Positions 26,246-34,322 of a stretch of 64,000 bases of DNA are shown here, piece after piece. Both the position numbers and the translations under genes were made by a program. Location of the stretch: positions 3,534,001 through 3,598,000 of the forward strand of contig AP018536.1 in NCBI GenBank assembly GCA_003584705.1, written 5' to 3'. This DNA is from Lachnospiraceae bacterium GAM79 (GTDB lineage Bacteria > Bacillota > Clostridia > Lachnospirales > Lachnospiraceae). How positions within the stretch are numbered: position 1 is the first letter of the stretch; each line of letters begins with the position of its first letter. The notes beneath the pieces were generated by a model that saw only the letters and a list, made by a program, of their open reading frames with translations, searched no databases and had not been told where the DNA came from.

Positions 26246-27034
26246 CTATCGTCCTCCTGCCTCCCGGATACCTTCCCACATCCACTGTTTTGCCTGCTGC
26301 AGGCTTACCTCTGTGCACAACATGCCCTTATGCGCATATAAAAACCTCAGCGCCAGCGGCCATTCCAACCATCCATACAGATAATGATACAGTACTCCTC
26401 TGTCATGGAAAAATTTTTCATTATAGCCATGAAACCAGGTGGATTCCCCGGCTTCCTCTCTGCCGATGGTCACCGGTGCAGTATATACCCGGTAGCCTTT
26501 TTTAATAAACTCCGTTAAAAACAGGCTGTCTTCTCCATTGCTGTATTTTGCTCCACCGCCAAACAGCAGGGAGAACGTAATACCAGATTGCAGCAGGCTT
26601 TCTCTGCGTACAGCAAAGCTGACTGCTCCATACCGCCCGCAATTATACCAGCGTACCGGTTTCCGTTCCGTAATATGGTAGGTGCGGCGTTCTTCCTCCA
26701 CCTCAATATTGAAAATGATCATATCGGCCCGGGGATTCCGTTCAAACTCCGCAAGAACAGCCGCCTCATAACCATCTTCATACACAATATCCGCATCCGA
26801 AAAAAGGCAGATGTCCCCTTCCGCCCGAAGAATGGCCTCATTGCGGCTTCTGCCGATGCCACGGTCGGGAAAACTGCAGAAACGGATTCTTCCGTTCCCC
26901 GGAGATATCTGCATTTCCTCCTGCCCCAGCCGGTCGCACTGATTGATGATCACCGCGTCCGATTGCAGGTTCATATGTTGTACGGTCTCCGGAAGAGAAG
27001 CATTCATTACCGATGCCAGAACTTCTACCTTCAT
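26246..27034 (-). CDS. Glycosyltransferase family A (GT2-like)
   Basis: A 262-residue GT-A transferase. The N-terminus is VEVLASVMNASLPETVQHM, and the nucleotide-binding and metal motifs are CSFPDRGIGRSRNEAI and CLFSDADIVYEDGYEAAVLAEFE, with SDAD as the DxD site. FGGGAKYSNGEDSLFLTEFIKKGY carries the downstream ED motif. Its ATG overlaps the stop of the Wzz-like gene as ATGA, after GGAGGAGAG. The fold is clear; donor unknown. Confidence 0.85.
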   Translation of the reverse strand: MKVEVLASVMNASLPETVQHMNLQSDAVIINQCDRLGQEEMQISPGNGRIRFCSFPDRGIGRSRNEAILRAEGDICLFSDADIVYEDGYEAAVLAEFERNPRADMIIFNIEVEEERRTYHITERKPVRWYNCGRYGAVSFAVRRESLLQSGITFSLLFGGGAKYSNGEDSLFLTEFIKKGYRVYTAPVTIGREEAGESTWFHGYNEKFFHDRGVLYHYLYGWLEWPLALRFLYAHKGMLCTEVSLQQAKQWMWEGIREAGGR

Positions 27035-28203
27035 GCCTGCTCTCCTCCGTGTTCTGTATTCTGTGTCTGTATGGCTCCCGGCAGAAAATAATAGCTGAGG
27101 ATCAGCTGTTCATCCGCATTCCACAGGAAGGCTCCGTTCACAGAGCAGTCCTGGGTATGCAGATACTCTAATACCGCTTCCAGTCTCTTTCCCACCCGTT
27201 CTCCGGCCGGCACCGCCAGCAGAAATGCATCTGCCTTACGAAGTGTCTCTCCACTCTCCGGGCATAACAACGGACTGGGAACCGCTACATATTCCACCGG
27301 TATTCCCTTCTGGGTCTTATCTGTCTTAGCCAGCTTCTGCAAATCCTCCACGACTTCCTTCGGATCCGCTTCCGGCAGTGCCACACATACTGCCACACGG
27401 CAGATTTCCGCATTTTCGGACTCCTTTGCCTGCTTTTTATCGTACACTTTCTCCAGCGTATACATCAGATTTTCCGCAAATCCCACACTGCGCACCGTTC
27501 CCAGACTGTTCAGTCCGTAGCGTCTGCGAAGTGTTGCCGGCAGCCAGATGCTGTCCTGCGAGATCTCCACCAGCAAAAAGAGGACTACTGCAAAAAACAG
27601 AGACAATACCGCCGCCAGAATGACTGCCCGCACCGGGCGCACATCCGGTACCACGACTTCTGCAAAATCTCCGTGATCCAGCACTTTGATCCGGTCGATC
27701 TCCACGATACTCTCTGCAAATTCGTCACACATGGTATCCTCCACTGCATGGGCCAGAGCAATACTCATCTCCGGATCCTGAGTTGCCGCCTGTGTCACCG
27801 GAACACTGAAATCCGAGGGAAGTGTTGCCGAGAGGTCTGCGATCCACTGATCTCTGCCCAGAGACAGTGCTTCCGAAGCTCCATTGTCTCCCCGTTCCAC
27901 AGCCTCCTGCAGATGCTTCTCCACACCATCCAGGAATTCTCCCGTATGGATCATGGTGTTCCATGTAGCCTCGTTAATGTAGTACGCACCCGCCGCATTG
28001 GGGTTCTCTTTATATTCTACCTTATAAGTGGAAGAAGCCGCATACCCTGGATCGGGCTGCAGCACCACATTTTTTACATAATAACCGCCACCGAACAGTA
28101 ATGTTCCCACTACTGTCACAGCCAGTATTTTCCACAGATTGCGGCATAGCCGCAGACACATAAGTCTCAGGTCGAAGGGCTCTTTTCCGTAGCTTACTTC
28201 CAT
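27031..28203 (-). CDS. Wzz/YveK-like chain-length protein with C-terminal degenerate tyrosine-kinase-like domain
   Basis: About 390 residues. A first membrane helix (ILAVTVVGTLLFGGGYYV) and a second near residue 195-215 (AVILAAVLSLFFAVVLFLLVEIS) flank an extracellular loop, the plan of Wzz/CpsC polysaccharide co-polymerases. A cytosolic domain of about 170 residues follows and resembles a CpsD-type BY-kinase in order of elements: NSLGTVRSV linker, a VEYVAVPSP strand, and KADAFLLAVPAG...VNGAFLWN near the end. No GxxxxGKS/T Walker A and no Tyr cluster can be seen, so kinase activity is unlikely. The start at 28203 is fixed by AGGAGGTAGACGC. It should control polymer length with EpsG. Confidence 0.78.
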   Translation of the reverse strand: MEVSYGKEPFDLRLMCLRLCRNLWKILAVTVVGTLLFGGGYYVKNVVLQPDPGYAASSTYKVEYKENPNAAGAYYINEATWNTMIHTGEFLDGVEKHLQEAVERGDNGASEALSLGRDQWIADLSATLPSDFSVPVTQAATQDPEMSIALAHAVEDTMCDEFAESIVEIDRIKVLDHGDFAEVVVPDVRPVRAVILAAVLSLFFAVVLFLLVEISQDSIWLPATLRRRYGLNSLGTVRSVGFAENLMYTLEKVYDKKQAKESENAEICRVAVCVALPEADPKEVVEDLQKLAKTDKTQKGIPVEYVAVPSPLLCPESGETLRKADAFLLAVPAGERVGKRLEAVLEYLHTQDCSVNGAFLWNADEQLILSYYFLPGAIQTQNTEHGGEQA

Positions 28204-28222
28204 GCGTCTACCTCCTGCCTTC

Positions 28223-29674
28223 TCAGTCGTCATCCTTCTCGGCACGACCATCGTAGGTTGCCTTGAAAGCCGTTACCTGTTCGCTCTCCACACCCTCGGT
28301 ACTGTCCGGCCAGAACAATACCTTCAGTGTCAGAAGCATCAATTTAAGATCCAGCCACACAGAATAATTCTCGATATATGTTAAATCCAGTTTTAATTTA
28401 TCATACGGAGAAGTATTGTACTTTCCGTATACCTGTGCGAAACCGGCCAGTCCCGCTTTCACCTTCATACGGAATGCGAACTCCGGCATGACTTCCATGT
28501 ACTGTGCAATAATCTCCGGGCGCTCCGGTCTGGGGCCGATGAAAGACATATCTCCCCGCAGAATATTGATCAGCTGGGGCAGTTCATCCAGCCGGCATTT
28601 GCGGATCACCTTACCCACGGGAGTGATACGCTTATCCCCTTTCTGTGCCAGACGTGCCACGCCGTCCTTCTCGGCATCAGTGCGCATACTGCGGAACTTC
28701 ATAATATAGAATTCCCTCTGTCCGGTGGTGCAGCGCACCTGCTTGTACAATACAGGTCCGCCGTCATAAAGCTTGATGGCAAGCGCTGTCAGAAGCATCA
28801 GCGGTGAAGTCACCACCAACAGGATCAACGAGCAGATCACATCGATAGATCGCTTGATGAACCGCTGCTCCATGCTCAGGGAGTACTCTCTGGTCAGCAG
28901 GATAGGCGTGTCAAATACATGCAGTTCCTCGGAGCCAACTAAAATAACATCTGATATTTTAGGCATGACATAGACACGGATGGAATGGGCATAGCAGAAT
29001 TTCAGAATAATATTACGATCCTTTTCATTAATATCCCAGATTACTACCGCATTGATCTCACCGTTCCGGTAATTGTCCAGAATCTCCCGACACAGTTCTG
29101 TCGTACCTTTTTTAATGTGCTCACATTTTGTGATCTTATATTTGTCCTTACGGCTTTCAAATTTGTTGACAATGTCTTCGATGGGACGATCACCGTGGAT
29201 CAGCAAAAGCTCTCTGGGCGGGAATGCTGTACGATAGATCTTGTTGGCAATATTGGCATAGATGATCACCGCTATGATCTGTAAAAATACCATCAACAGG
29301 AACATATCCGCCGGAAAAATGCTACGGGCCATCATACACAGTTCCGCATAGATCAGCACATCCGCCATCAGGGTTGCAAACACCTGGGAGAAAATAATCT
29401 CCGTGTTTTTCATGTATCCCAGACGCATGCCGCCGTAGGTCACGGAGAAAAATATCAGGATTGCACTGTAGATACCGTTTTCCAGCAGAAAGCCACGATA
29501 CCAGATCTTCTGCAGGGGATCTACCAGCTGGAACTGGAAATGGAACTGCCACATGTAGGCAAACAGGCTGATCTCCAGCAACAGACAGATCATCGACAAC
29601 CCTATATTGATCAGACGCTTAAAGGATTCCCTTTTCCGCAGTCGGTTTTCATAATAATTACCGTTTGTATTCAA
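28223..29674 (-). CDS. Exopolysaccharide polyprenyl glycosylphosphotransferase (initiating sugar transferase)
   Basis: A 483-residue polyisoprenyl-phosphate hexose-1-phosphate transferase of the WcaJ/EpsL class. Four to five helices occupy the N-terminal 140 residues, then a Rossmann-like domain (LLIHGDRPIEDIVNKFES). The catalytic C-terminal domain has KRSIDVICSLILLVVTSPLML, KQVRCTTGQREFYIMKFRSM, CRLDELPQLINILRGDMSFIGPRPERPE (catalytic Asp-Glu) and AGLAGFAQVYGKYN. Translation starts at a TTG (29674-29672) behind AGGAGGAG. It begins the repeat unit for the second locus, separately from the phosphoglycosyl transferase fusion at 10-12 kb. Confidence 0.93.
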   Translation of the reverse strand: MNTNGNYYENRLRKRESFKRLINIGLSMICLLLEISLFAYMWQFHFQFQLVDPLQKIWYRGFLLENGIYSAILIFFSVTYGGMRLGYMKNTEIIFSQVFATLMADVLIYAELCMMARSIFPADMFLLMVFLQIIAVIIYANIANKIYRTAFPPRELLLIHGDRPIEDIVNKFESRKDKYKITKCEHIKKGTTELCREILDNYRNGEINAVVIWDINEKDRNIILKFCYAHSIRVYVMPKISDVILVGSEELHVFDTPILLTREYSLSMEQRFIKRSIDVICSLILLVVTSPLMLLTALAIKLYDGGPVLYKQVRCTTGQREFYIMKFRSMRTDAEKDGVARLAQKGDKRITPVGKVIRKCRLDELPQLINILRGDMSFIGPRPERPEIIAQYMEVMPEFAFRMKVKAGLAGFAQVYGKYNTSPYDKLKLDLTYIENYSVWLDLKLMLLTLKVLFWPDSTEGVESEQVTAFKATYDGRAEKDDD

Positions 29675-29686
29675 AACAAACTCCTC

Positions 29687-30448
29687 CTATACTCTGCGTT
29701 TTACGGCGCGTACCGCCCAGAAGCAGAAATGCCAGGCACTGTTCGGCACTGACATGCCTTCCGCCTTACGGTACAGATTCCAGATCCTCCGCAAAGCTTC
29801 CAGCTTATTCGATGACAGGGATTTCCCTGCTCTCCGATATTTTACCAAATTTTGATCCAAACCACAAGCTACATAACCCTCCCGCAGTATTCTCCACCAC
29901 AGAGCAGTGTCCTCACTCTTGATCTGGGGCATCTGCAGTTGTTCTTTCGACAGCTGTTCCATATCGAACATCACGGTACTGGTAAAGATTGTGGTATTTT
30001 TCAAAGCTTCTTTATAAGTAATCGTGGCCGGCACACGGACAATCTTTCCGGTGCCCTTGCCATTCTCATCGGCGAATTCATAGCCGGTAAACACAAAGGC
30101 TGCCTGTTTCTCTTTCAGAAAAGCCAGCTCTTTTTCCAGCTTGTCCGGTGTCCACAGGTCATCTGCATCCAGATAGGCCAGATACCGGCCTTTTGCTTCG
30201 TTGACTCCCAGATTACGTGCTCTCGCCGCCCCCAGATTCGTAGAGTAAGTCAGCATGCGGATTCTCGTATCTCCGGTTCTCTGAATATATTGTTCTATGA
30301 TCTCCCTGCTGCGGTCCGGGCCGCAATCCTCCACCAGCAGCAGTTCCCAGTGTGGATACGTCTGTGCCCGGACGCAGTCCATCGTTTCTTCTATATAACG
30401 TTCTGCCCGGTACACCGGCACCACAATACTGATCAGTTCCTGTTCCAT
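29687..30448 (-). CDS. Family 2 glycosyltransferase
   Basis: A compact GT-A transferase of 253 residues: ISIVVPVYRAERYIEETMD, LVEDCGPDRSREIIEQYI and LAYLDADDLWTPDKLEKEL with the DADD metal site, then SEDTALWWRILREGY. The C-terminus ends in a short hydrophobic Trp/Phe stretch and KRRV. AGGAAAGC precedes the ATG. It is 12 nt upstream of the initiating transferase gene and probably adds an early sugar of the repeat unit. Confidence 0.9.
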   Translation of the reverse strand: MEQELISIVVPVYRAERYIEETMDCVRAQTYPHWELLLVEDCGPDRSREIIEQYIQRTGDTRIRMLTYSTNLGAARARNLGVNEAKGRYLAYLDADDLWTPDKLEKELAFLKEKQAAFVFTGYEFADENGKGTGKIVRVPATITYKEALKNTTIFTSTVMFDMEQLSKEQLQMPQIKSEDTALWWRILREGYVACGLDQNLVKYRRAGKSLSSNKLEALRRIWNLYRKAEGMSVPNSAWHFCFWAVRAVKRRV

Positions 30449-30515
30449 TTTGCTTTCCTGTTCCTAATTCTTACAAATCGTTATCGTTTTCCCTATCTTT
30501 CCGCAAGATGCCTAC

Positions 30516-31445
30516 TTACATCACGATCAGGAAATATCCGCCAAAGGACCGCAGTCTGCCGTCCGCAGCCTCTTGCAATTCCTTCTGTACATCCTCCGAC
30601 AGGTCCTCCGGCAATAAAATGTAGTCTATACCGGCCTTCCCGGCGCTGTCAAGGCACGCAGCAAAATCTATTTTTCTGCCACCGGCTTCTGTCGTGGTAT
30701 TTTCATCTGTCCGCAGATATTCCGTCTCCCCGGTAGTCTCCAGGTGGCTCATCCACAGATACATATCTTCCTGCCAGGTCTCATAGGTATCATAGGAGTA
30801 GCTGCCCAGCGATGCATCCCAGATGCTTCTGCCGTATACCGGGTGGATCTCAGCGCTGTAGGCTCTGGCAGCCTCCATGACCTCCTTCGGCGCCCACAGA
30901 CTGTATTCCCGTGAGTTTCCTTTTTCCGCATTGTATACAGAAAGCTGCTCCAGAATTTCCCTGGCGGGAGTTCCCTGTTGCTGTCCGGGCATTCCTGTCA
31001 GTGCCGGTATCTGCGTTGTCTGTGCCACGGTCCATTCCGACACCGGGTTTCCACCCAGGAACAGGATGCCCAGCAGGATCAGCGCAGCCATCCCGTTTCG
31101 CAGGCTTTTCTCTTTTAATAAGTTACACAGAAAGTCCGTTGCCGCCCATGCGATCAATGCTGTCTGGGGCACCGCCGCCCAGATCCATACATAAGAGTAA
31201 AAGGCGGTCTGGTATTTTAACAGGATCAGTGCCGTTACGGGACAGATACAGCCAAATGTCACCAGTGCCCCGTAAAGATACAGCCGTTTCCGTGCTTTTT
31301 CCGCCCCGGATGCATTGGCTTCCTTTCCGGAACCATAGAGGACAAATCCCAGATACAGGATCGCCAGCAGCAAAAGTGCCGCAAATTTTCCATGTTGTGT
31401 ATAGTCGGTCCAGCCTGTCAGGGCGGACTGCAGAAGTGTCATCAT
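30516..31445 (-). CDS. Membrane protein with C-terminal soluble domain, function unknown
   Basis: A 309-residue protein with about five hydrophobic segments in the first 165 residues (FAALLLLAILYLGFVLYGS, VTALILLKYQTAFYSYVWIWAA, GMAALILLGILFLGG). A predicted outside domain follows with YSLWAPKEVMEAARAYSAEIHPVYGRSIWD and a final GGYFLIVM. The ATG overlaps the stop of the preceding membrane gene (ATGA, 31442-31445). The two may therefore be halves of one GT-C-like or polymer-modifying membrane enzyme, helices first and soluble domain last. No known family was recognised with confidence. Confidence 0.65.
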   Translation of the reverse strand: MMTLLQSALTGWTDYTQHGKFAALLLLAILYLGFVLYGSGKEANASGAEKARKRLYLYGALVTFGCICPVTALILLKYQTAFYSYVWIWAAVPQTALIAWAATDFLCNLLKEKSLRNGMAALILLGILFLGGNPVSEWTVAQTTQIPALTGMPGQQQGTPAREILEQLSVYNAEKGNSREYSLWAPKEVMEAARAYSAEIHPVYGRSIWDASLGSYSYDTYETWQEDMYLWMSHLETTGETEYLRTDENTTTEAGGRKIDFAACLDSAGKAGIDYILLPEDLSEDVQKELQEAADGRLRSFGGYFLIVM

Positions 31446-32410
31446 TCTGTAGCCTCCTCTCCTGACCTGCCATGTGCATCAGTCATTTTCCGTTTTTCCC
31501 ATCGTTTCCGGAACTGGGAAACCAACGCTCCAAGTATCAGCCATGCCACAGTAACAAGCAGGCAGACTCCCGCGCCATACAGGGTCCAGACTATGCAGGC
31601 CTCCGCCAGGATGCAAAGGATCACGCCCGTATATTTTCTGTCCATCAGACAGGACAGCAGATACGGAAGCAACACCGCCGCCCGGATCGTCACACCGCGG
31701 AATCCTCCGTAAAACACATCAAAACCATCCACTCCGGGCATATAGGCCCCTGTACTGAACAGTATTCCCACGATCAGCAAAAACGTCCGTCTTTTCACAG
31801 AATTTTCCGGAAAAAGTGCTTTCCCCAGGCTTCCGTAAGCTACATAAGACAACAGCAGCGTAATGCAGGGGATCAGACGATACACCACGTCTACGGGTGC
31901 CATACCCGTAAAACGGCTGATGGCCCCGTACAGAGTGGGCAGGCACAATATTTTCAGCCGTAAGGACATCCCCATCGAATATGCCGTCCCCGTGAGAGGA
32001 TTCACGGTATAAACAGCATTTTCCCTGAGAAATGTGTTCACGGTCTCCACCGTCATATCTCCGGTCAGCCACATGCGGTTCCCCGTCAGTATCCGCAGGA
32101 TCTGCAGCAGGATCAGAAATGCCAGGACGCCTGTGAGAATCTGTGTGCTTTTTTCCTTTGCCGTGTCTGTCCCGCTGTTTTGATCCGCAACCGGATCATT
32201 TTTACCGGCTGTGGCCCGTTTTCGTGTCTGTCTGGATATTACAGACAATAATATCGCCGCCAGCAGAACGATTCCCACCTCTGCCAGCAGCAGATCCGTT
32301 ACAGTCAAAAAAGACCACCCTAACAGGCAGCCTGCCAAATGGGCGATCTCTGTCAGCCCGATAATGATCAGGCTCCCCCCGATCAAAATATCCGATGTCC
32401 GAAAAGTCAT
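31442..32410 (-). CDS. Polytopic membrane protein (DUF6077-like)
   Basis: About 322 residues with eight or more hydrophobic segments (ILIGGSLIIIGLTEIAHLAG, DLLLAEVGIVLLAAILLSVI, ILTGVLAFLILLQILRIL and others). The loop YGGFRGVTIRAAVLLPYLLSC and the GDMTVETVNTFLRENAVYTVNPLTG segment recall DUF6077 membrane proteins of Firmicutes. The start at 32410 is chosen because GGGAGATGAA precedes it and the upstream part of the open frame covers a promoter and a terminator. An ATG at 32422 is an alternative. It is the first gene of the second exopolysaccharide locus. Function unknown. Confidence 0.65.
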   Translation of the reverse strand: MTFRTSDILIGGSLIIIGLTEIAHLAGCLLGWSFLTVTDLLLAEVGIVLLAAILLSVISRQTRKRATAGKNDPVADQNSGTDTAKEKSTQILTGVLAFLILLQILRILTGNRMWLTGDMTVETVNTFLRENAVYTVNPLTGTAYSMGMSLRLKILCLPTLYGAISRFTGMAPVDVVYRLIPCITLLLSYVAYGSLGKALFPENSVKRRTFLLIVGILFSTGAYMPGVDGFDVFYGGFRGVTIRAAVLLPYLLSCLMDRKYTGVILCILAEACIVWTLYGAGVCLLVTVAWLILGALVSQFRKRWEKRKMTDAHGRSGEEATE

Positions 32411-32453
32411 TTCATCTCCCATACCCGCCTTTTTCTTACACGGGCTTTTGTAC

Positions 32454-32482
32454 ATCTTACCATATTTATATGGACTTGACAA
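32454..32482 (-). promoter_or_regulatory. Sigma-A-type promoter of the 21-32 kb exopolysaccharide operon
   Basis: On the minus strand TTGTCA (32482-32477) and TAAGAT (32459-32454) are separated by 17 nt, both one or two bases from consensus. It lies just beyond the Spo0A_C gene terminator and about 44 nt before the first exopolysaccharide gene. It is the only good promoter noticed ahead of that locus. Confidence 0.65.
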
Positions 32483-32510
32483 ATATAACAGCATTTCCCT
32501 GCAACAAAAA

Positions 32511-32547
32511 ACCGCGTACCGGAAACTTCCCCATTCCGATACGCGGT
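32511..32547 (-). terminator. Rho-independent terminator of the Spo0A_C gene
   Basis: On the minus strand ACCGCGTATCGGAA pairs with TTCCGGTACGCGGT (32547-32534 with 32524-32511, one mismatch), followed by six T residues. It lies 80 nt after the Spo0A_C stop codon and ends that transcript before the exopolysaccharide promoter. Confidence 0.85.
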
Positions 32548-32627
32548 CTTTCTCAGTCTGCAGAGGAGAATACTGCATCTGCTTAATTAACAAACTCTCC
32601 CTGTTCCAAATAATTAAATTTAATATG

Positions 32628-33005
32628 TTACATAGCCTTATAATCCAGTCGGATGTTGTCGGCGATACGTGCGATGTACTCGCTGTTCGTAGGTCTTGTC
32701 CTTCCGGAGGCTACAGAATAGCCAAAAATCTTTTCGAATGTCTCCACATTTCCTCTGGACCAGGACACTTCAATGGCGTTCCTGATCGCGCGTTCCACTT
32801 TCTGATCTGTGGTCTTGAAATGTTTCGCGATGGTGGGATATAACAGCTTGGTAACGCTGCTTACTACCTCCATGTCTTTCCCTGACAAAATGATTGCATC
32901 ACGCAAATAGTGATAACCCTTCAAATGCGCCGGCCCCCCTATCTCCAACATGATTTTGGTTACATATCTCTCTAACTCTGAATCTTTTACTGCAACAATA
33001 TCCAA
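32628..33005 (-). CDS. Stand-alone Spo0A C-terminal DNA-binding domain protein
   Basis: A 125-residue transcription factor matching only the Spo0A effector domain. LKGYHYLRDAIILSG, VTKLLYPTIAKHFKTTDQKVERAIRNAIEVSW and the RPTNSEYIARIADNIRLDYKAM end correspond to the helices of Spo0A_C, including the recognition helix and its TNSE segment. No receiver domain is encoded upstream: the preceding 190 nt are non-coding and AT-rich. Translation starts at TTG (33005-33003) behind AGGGGGA. Without a receiver it cannot be switched by phosphorylation as Spo0A is. It has its own terminator and lies directly ahead of the exopolysaccharide operon, so a role in envelope or biofilm control is plausible. Confidence 0.9.
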   Translation of the reverse strand: MDIVAVKDSELERYVTKIMLEIGGPAHLKGYHYLRDAIILSGKDMEVVSSVTKLLYPTIAKHFKTTDQKVERAIRNAIEVSWSRGNVETFEKIFGYSVASGRTRPTNSEYIARIADNIRLDYKAM

Positions 33006-33025
33006 AACAAGTCCCCCTTTTTACT

Positions 33026-33091
33026 TGTCGAGTATTGCTCCTCTACAGTGACTGATAGAGAAATCATATCATAGCTGTCGATATTTGAAAA
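33026..33091 (-). promoter_or_regulatory. Putative Spo0A_C promoter with two TGTCGA (0A-box-like) sites
   Basis: On the minus strand TTTTCA (33091-33086) and TATGAT (33068-33063) are 17 nt apart. TGTCGA at 33076-33081 (plus strand) falls inside that spacer and a second TGTCGA stands at 33026-33031, exactly 50 bp away in the same orientation, between promoter and start codon. The Spo0A box core is TGTCGAA, so each matches six of seven bases. This suggests that the encoded Spo0A_C protein, or Spo0A itself, represses this gene. The -35 is weak. Confidence 0.5.
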
Positions 33092-33124
33092 GACATTTTT
33101 CCGTTAAAATATAGTTAAGAAACT

Positions 33125-33162
33125 AAAAATGTTACATTTTACCCCTATTTTGTAACATTTTT
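33125..33162. terminator. AT-rich perfect hairpin between gtrB-like and Spo0A_C genes
   Basis: AAAAATGTTACA (33125-33136) and TGTAACATTTTT (33151-33162) form a 12-bp perfect inverted repeat with a 14-nt loop. T runs flank the stem on either strand. It could end the gtrB-like transcript (stop codon at 33198) or act as an operator upstream of the Spo0A_C promoter. Confidence 0.5.
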
Positions 33163-33197
33163 ACGTACATAAAAAACGGATATTTATGCGGTTTTTC

Positions 33198-34127
33198 TTA
33201 AATTTCCTCTTTTACCAGGTAAATCGGACGGCGTTTTACTTCCATGTATGCCTTTGCCAGATACTGCCCCAGAATACCCGTACAGAAAAACTGTACGCCG
33301 CTGGTCATCAGGATGATGCACACCAGAGAAGGCCAGCCGGACACCGGATCTCCGAAGATCAGCTTCCGTACGATGATAAATATGATCATCAAAAAGGCAA
33401 TGATGCAGAACAGCACGCCCACAAAGGAAGCGATCAAAAGCGGTGCCGTGGAAAATGCGGTGATACCGTCAAGGGAATATACCAGGAGCTTCCAGAAATT
33501 CCACTTGGTCTCGCCCTTGGCGCGCTCTACATTCTCATATTCCAGCCATTTGGTCTTAAAGCCGACCCAGCCGAAGATTCCTTTGGTAAAACGATTATAT
33601 TCCCGCATGGACAGGATGGCATCCACCATCTGTCTGGTCATCAGGCGATAATCTCTCGCTCCGTCCATCATTTCCGTCTGGGAAATCTTCTTCATCAGAT
33701 GGTAAAATCTTCTGGCAAAAAAGCTGCGGATCGGCGGTTCGCCCTTGCGGGTCACGCGGCGGGTCGCTACAGAATCATACCCCTGCCAGATCCATTCAAA
33801 CATCTCCGGCAGCAAGGAAGGCGGATCCTGCAGATCCACATCCATCATAACCACGTAATCGCCCTTCGACTTTTCCAGTCCGGCAAACATCGCCGCTTCC
33901 TTTCCGAAATTTCTGGAGAAAGAGACAATATGCACACGGGAATCCTGTTCGATCAGCTTTTTCACTTCTCTCACAGTGCCGTCTTTGGAACCGTCATCAA
34001 TATAGAGAAGCTCCAGTTCTATTTCCTTTTCCTTGAAAAAGGGATCATTTTTCGTCAATTCCTGATAAAACAGGGCAACGCTTTCTTCTTCATTATAGCA
34101 GGGAACGATCACGCTCAATAAGCTCAT
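33198..34127 (-). CDS. GtrB/DPM1-like polyprenyl-phosphate glycosyltransferase
   Basis: A 309-residue enzyme that moves a sugar from UDP-sugar to undecaprenyl phosphate for later outside transfer. The GT-A domain has LSVIVPCYNEEESVALFYQEL, YIDDGSKDGTVREVKKL, SFSRNFGKEAAMFAGLE and the catalytic MDVDLQDPP. RDYRLMTRQMVDAIL matches the family Arg motif. Two C-terminal helices (TAPLLIASFVGVLFCIIAFLMIIFIIV and WPSLVCIILMTSGVQFFCTGILGQYL) anchor it, as in GtrB. AAGGAG precedes the ATG. It has its own promoter and is not part of either polysaccharide operon. It could feed the GT-C-like proteins nearby. Confidence 0.92.
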   Translation of the reverse strand: MSLLSVIVPCYNEEESVALFYQELTKNDPFFKEKEIELELLYIDDGSKDGTVREVKKLIEQDSRVHIVSFSRNFGKEAAMFAGLEKSKGDYVVMMDVDLQDPPSLLPEMFEWIWQGYDSVATRRVTRKGEPPIRSFFARRFYHLMKKISQTEMMDGARDYRLMTRQMVDAILSMREYNRFTKGIFGWVGFKTKWLEYENVERAKGETKWNFWKLLVYSLDGITAFSTAPLLIASFVGVLFCIIAFLMIIFIIVRKLIFGDPVSGWPSLVCIILMTSGVQFFCTGILGQYLAKAYMEVKRRPIYLVKEEI

Positions 34128-34200
34128 TTTGTAATCTCCTTATGTTTTCCTGTCGCTTTTTCAGGCTTATCTGCGCCACTGTGCGACAGGTAACAACTAT

Positions 34201-34230
34201 ATTATACTATCCTTCGATGCATCATTTCAA
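34201..34230 (-). promoter_or_regulatory. Promoter of the gtrB-like gene
   Basis: On the minus strand TTGAAA (34230-34225) and TATAAT (34206-34201) are 18 nt apart, about 75 nt before the start codon. The -10 is a perfect match. A divergent TATACT at 34263-34268 could serve the DUF212 gene on the plus strand, but its -35 is poor. Confidence 0.6.
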
Positions 34231-34322
34231 GGTCAACACTGTACTTTTTCCGCTTTTTGGATTATACTGGATTTATATATGTCTGTTCTGCAAACTACAG
34301 CATATAGGAAACGAGGTTATTT

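Noticed and set aside
32411..32593. Longer N-terminus for the DUF6077-like protein
   Set aside because: The frame extends to 32593 but would cross the operon promoter and the Spo0A_C terminator; the start at 32410 has a ribosome-binding site.
33186..34121. 311-codon plus-strand open frame opposite the gtrB-like gene
   Set aside because: His/Phe/Gln-rich shadow translation of a well-supported glycosyltransferase gene.
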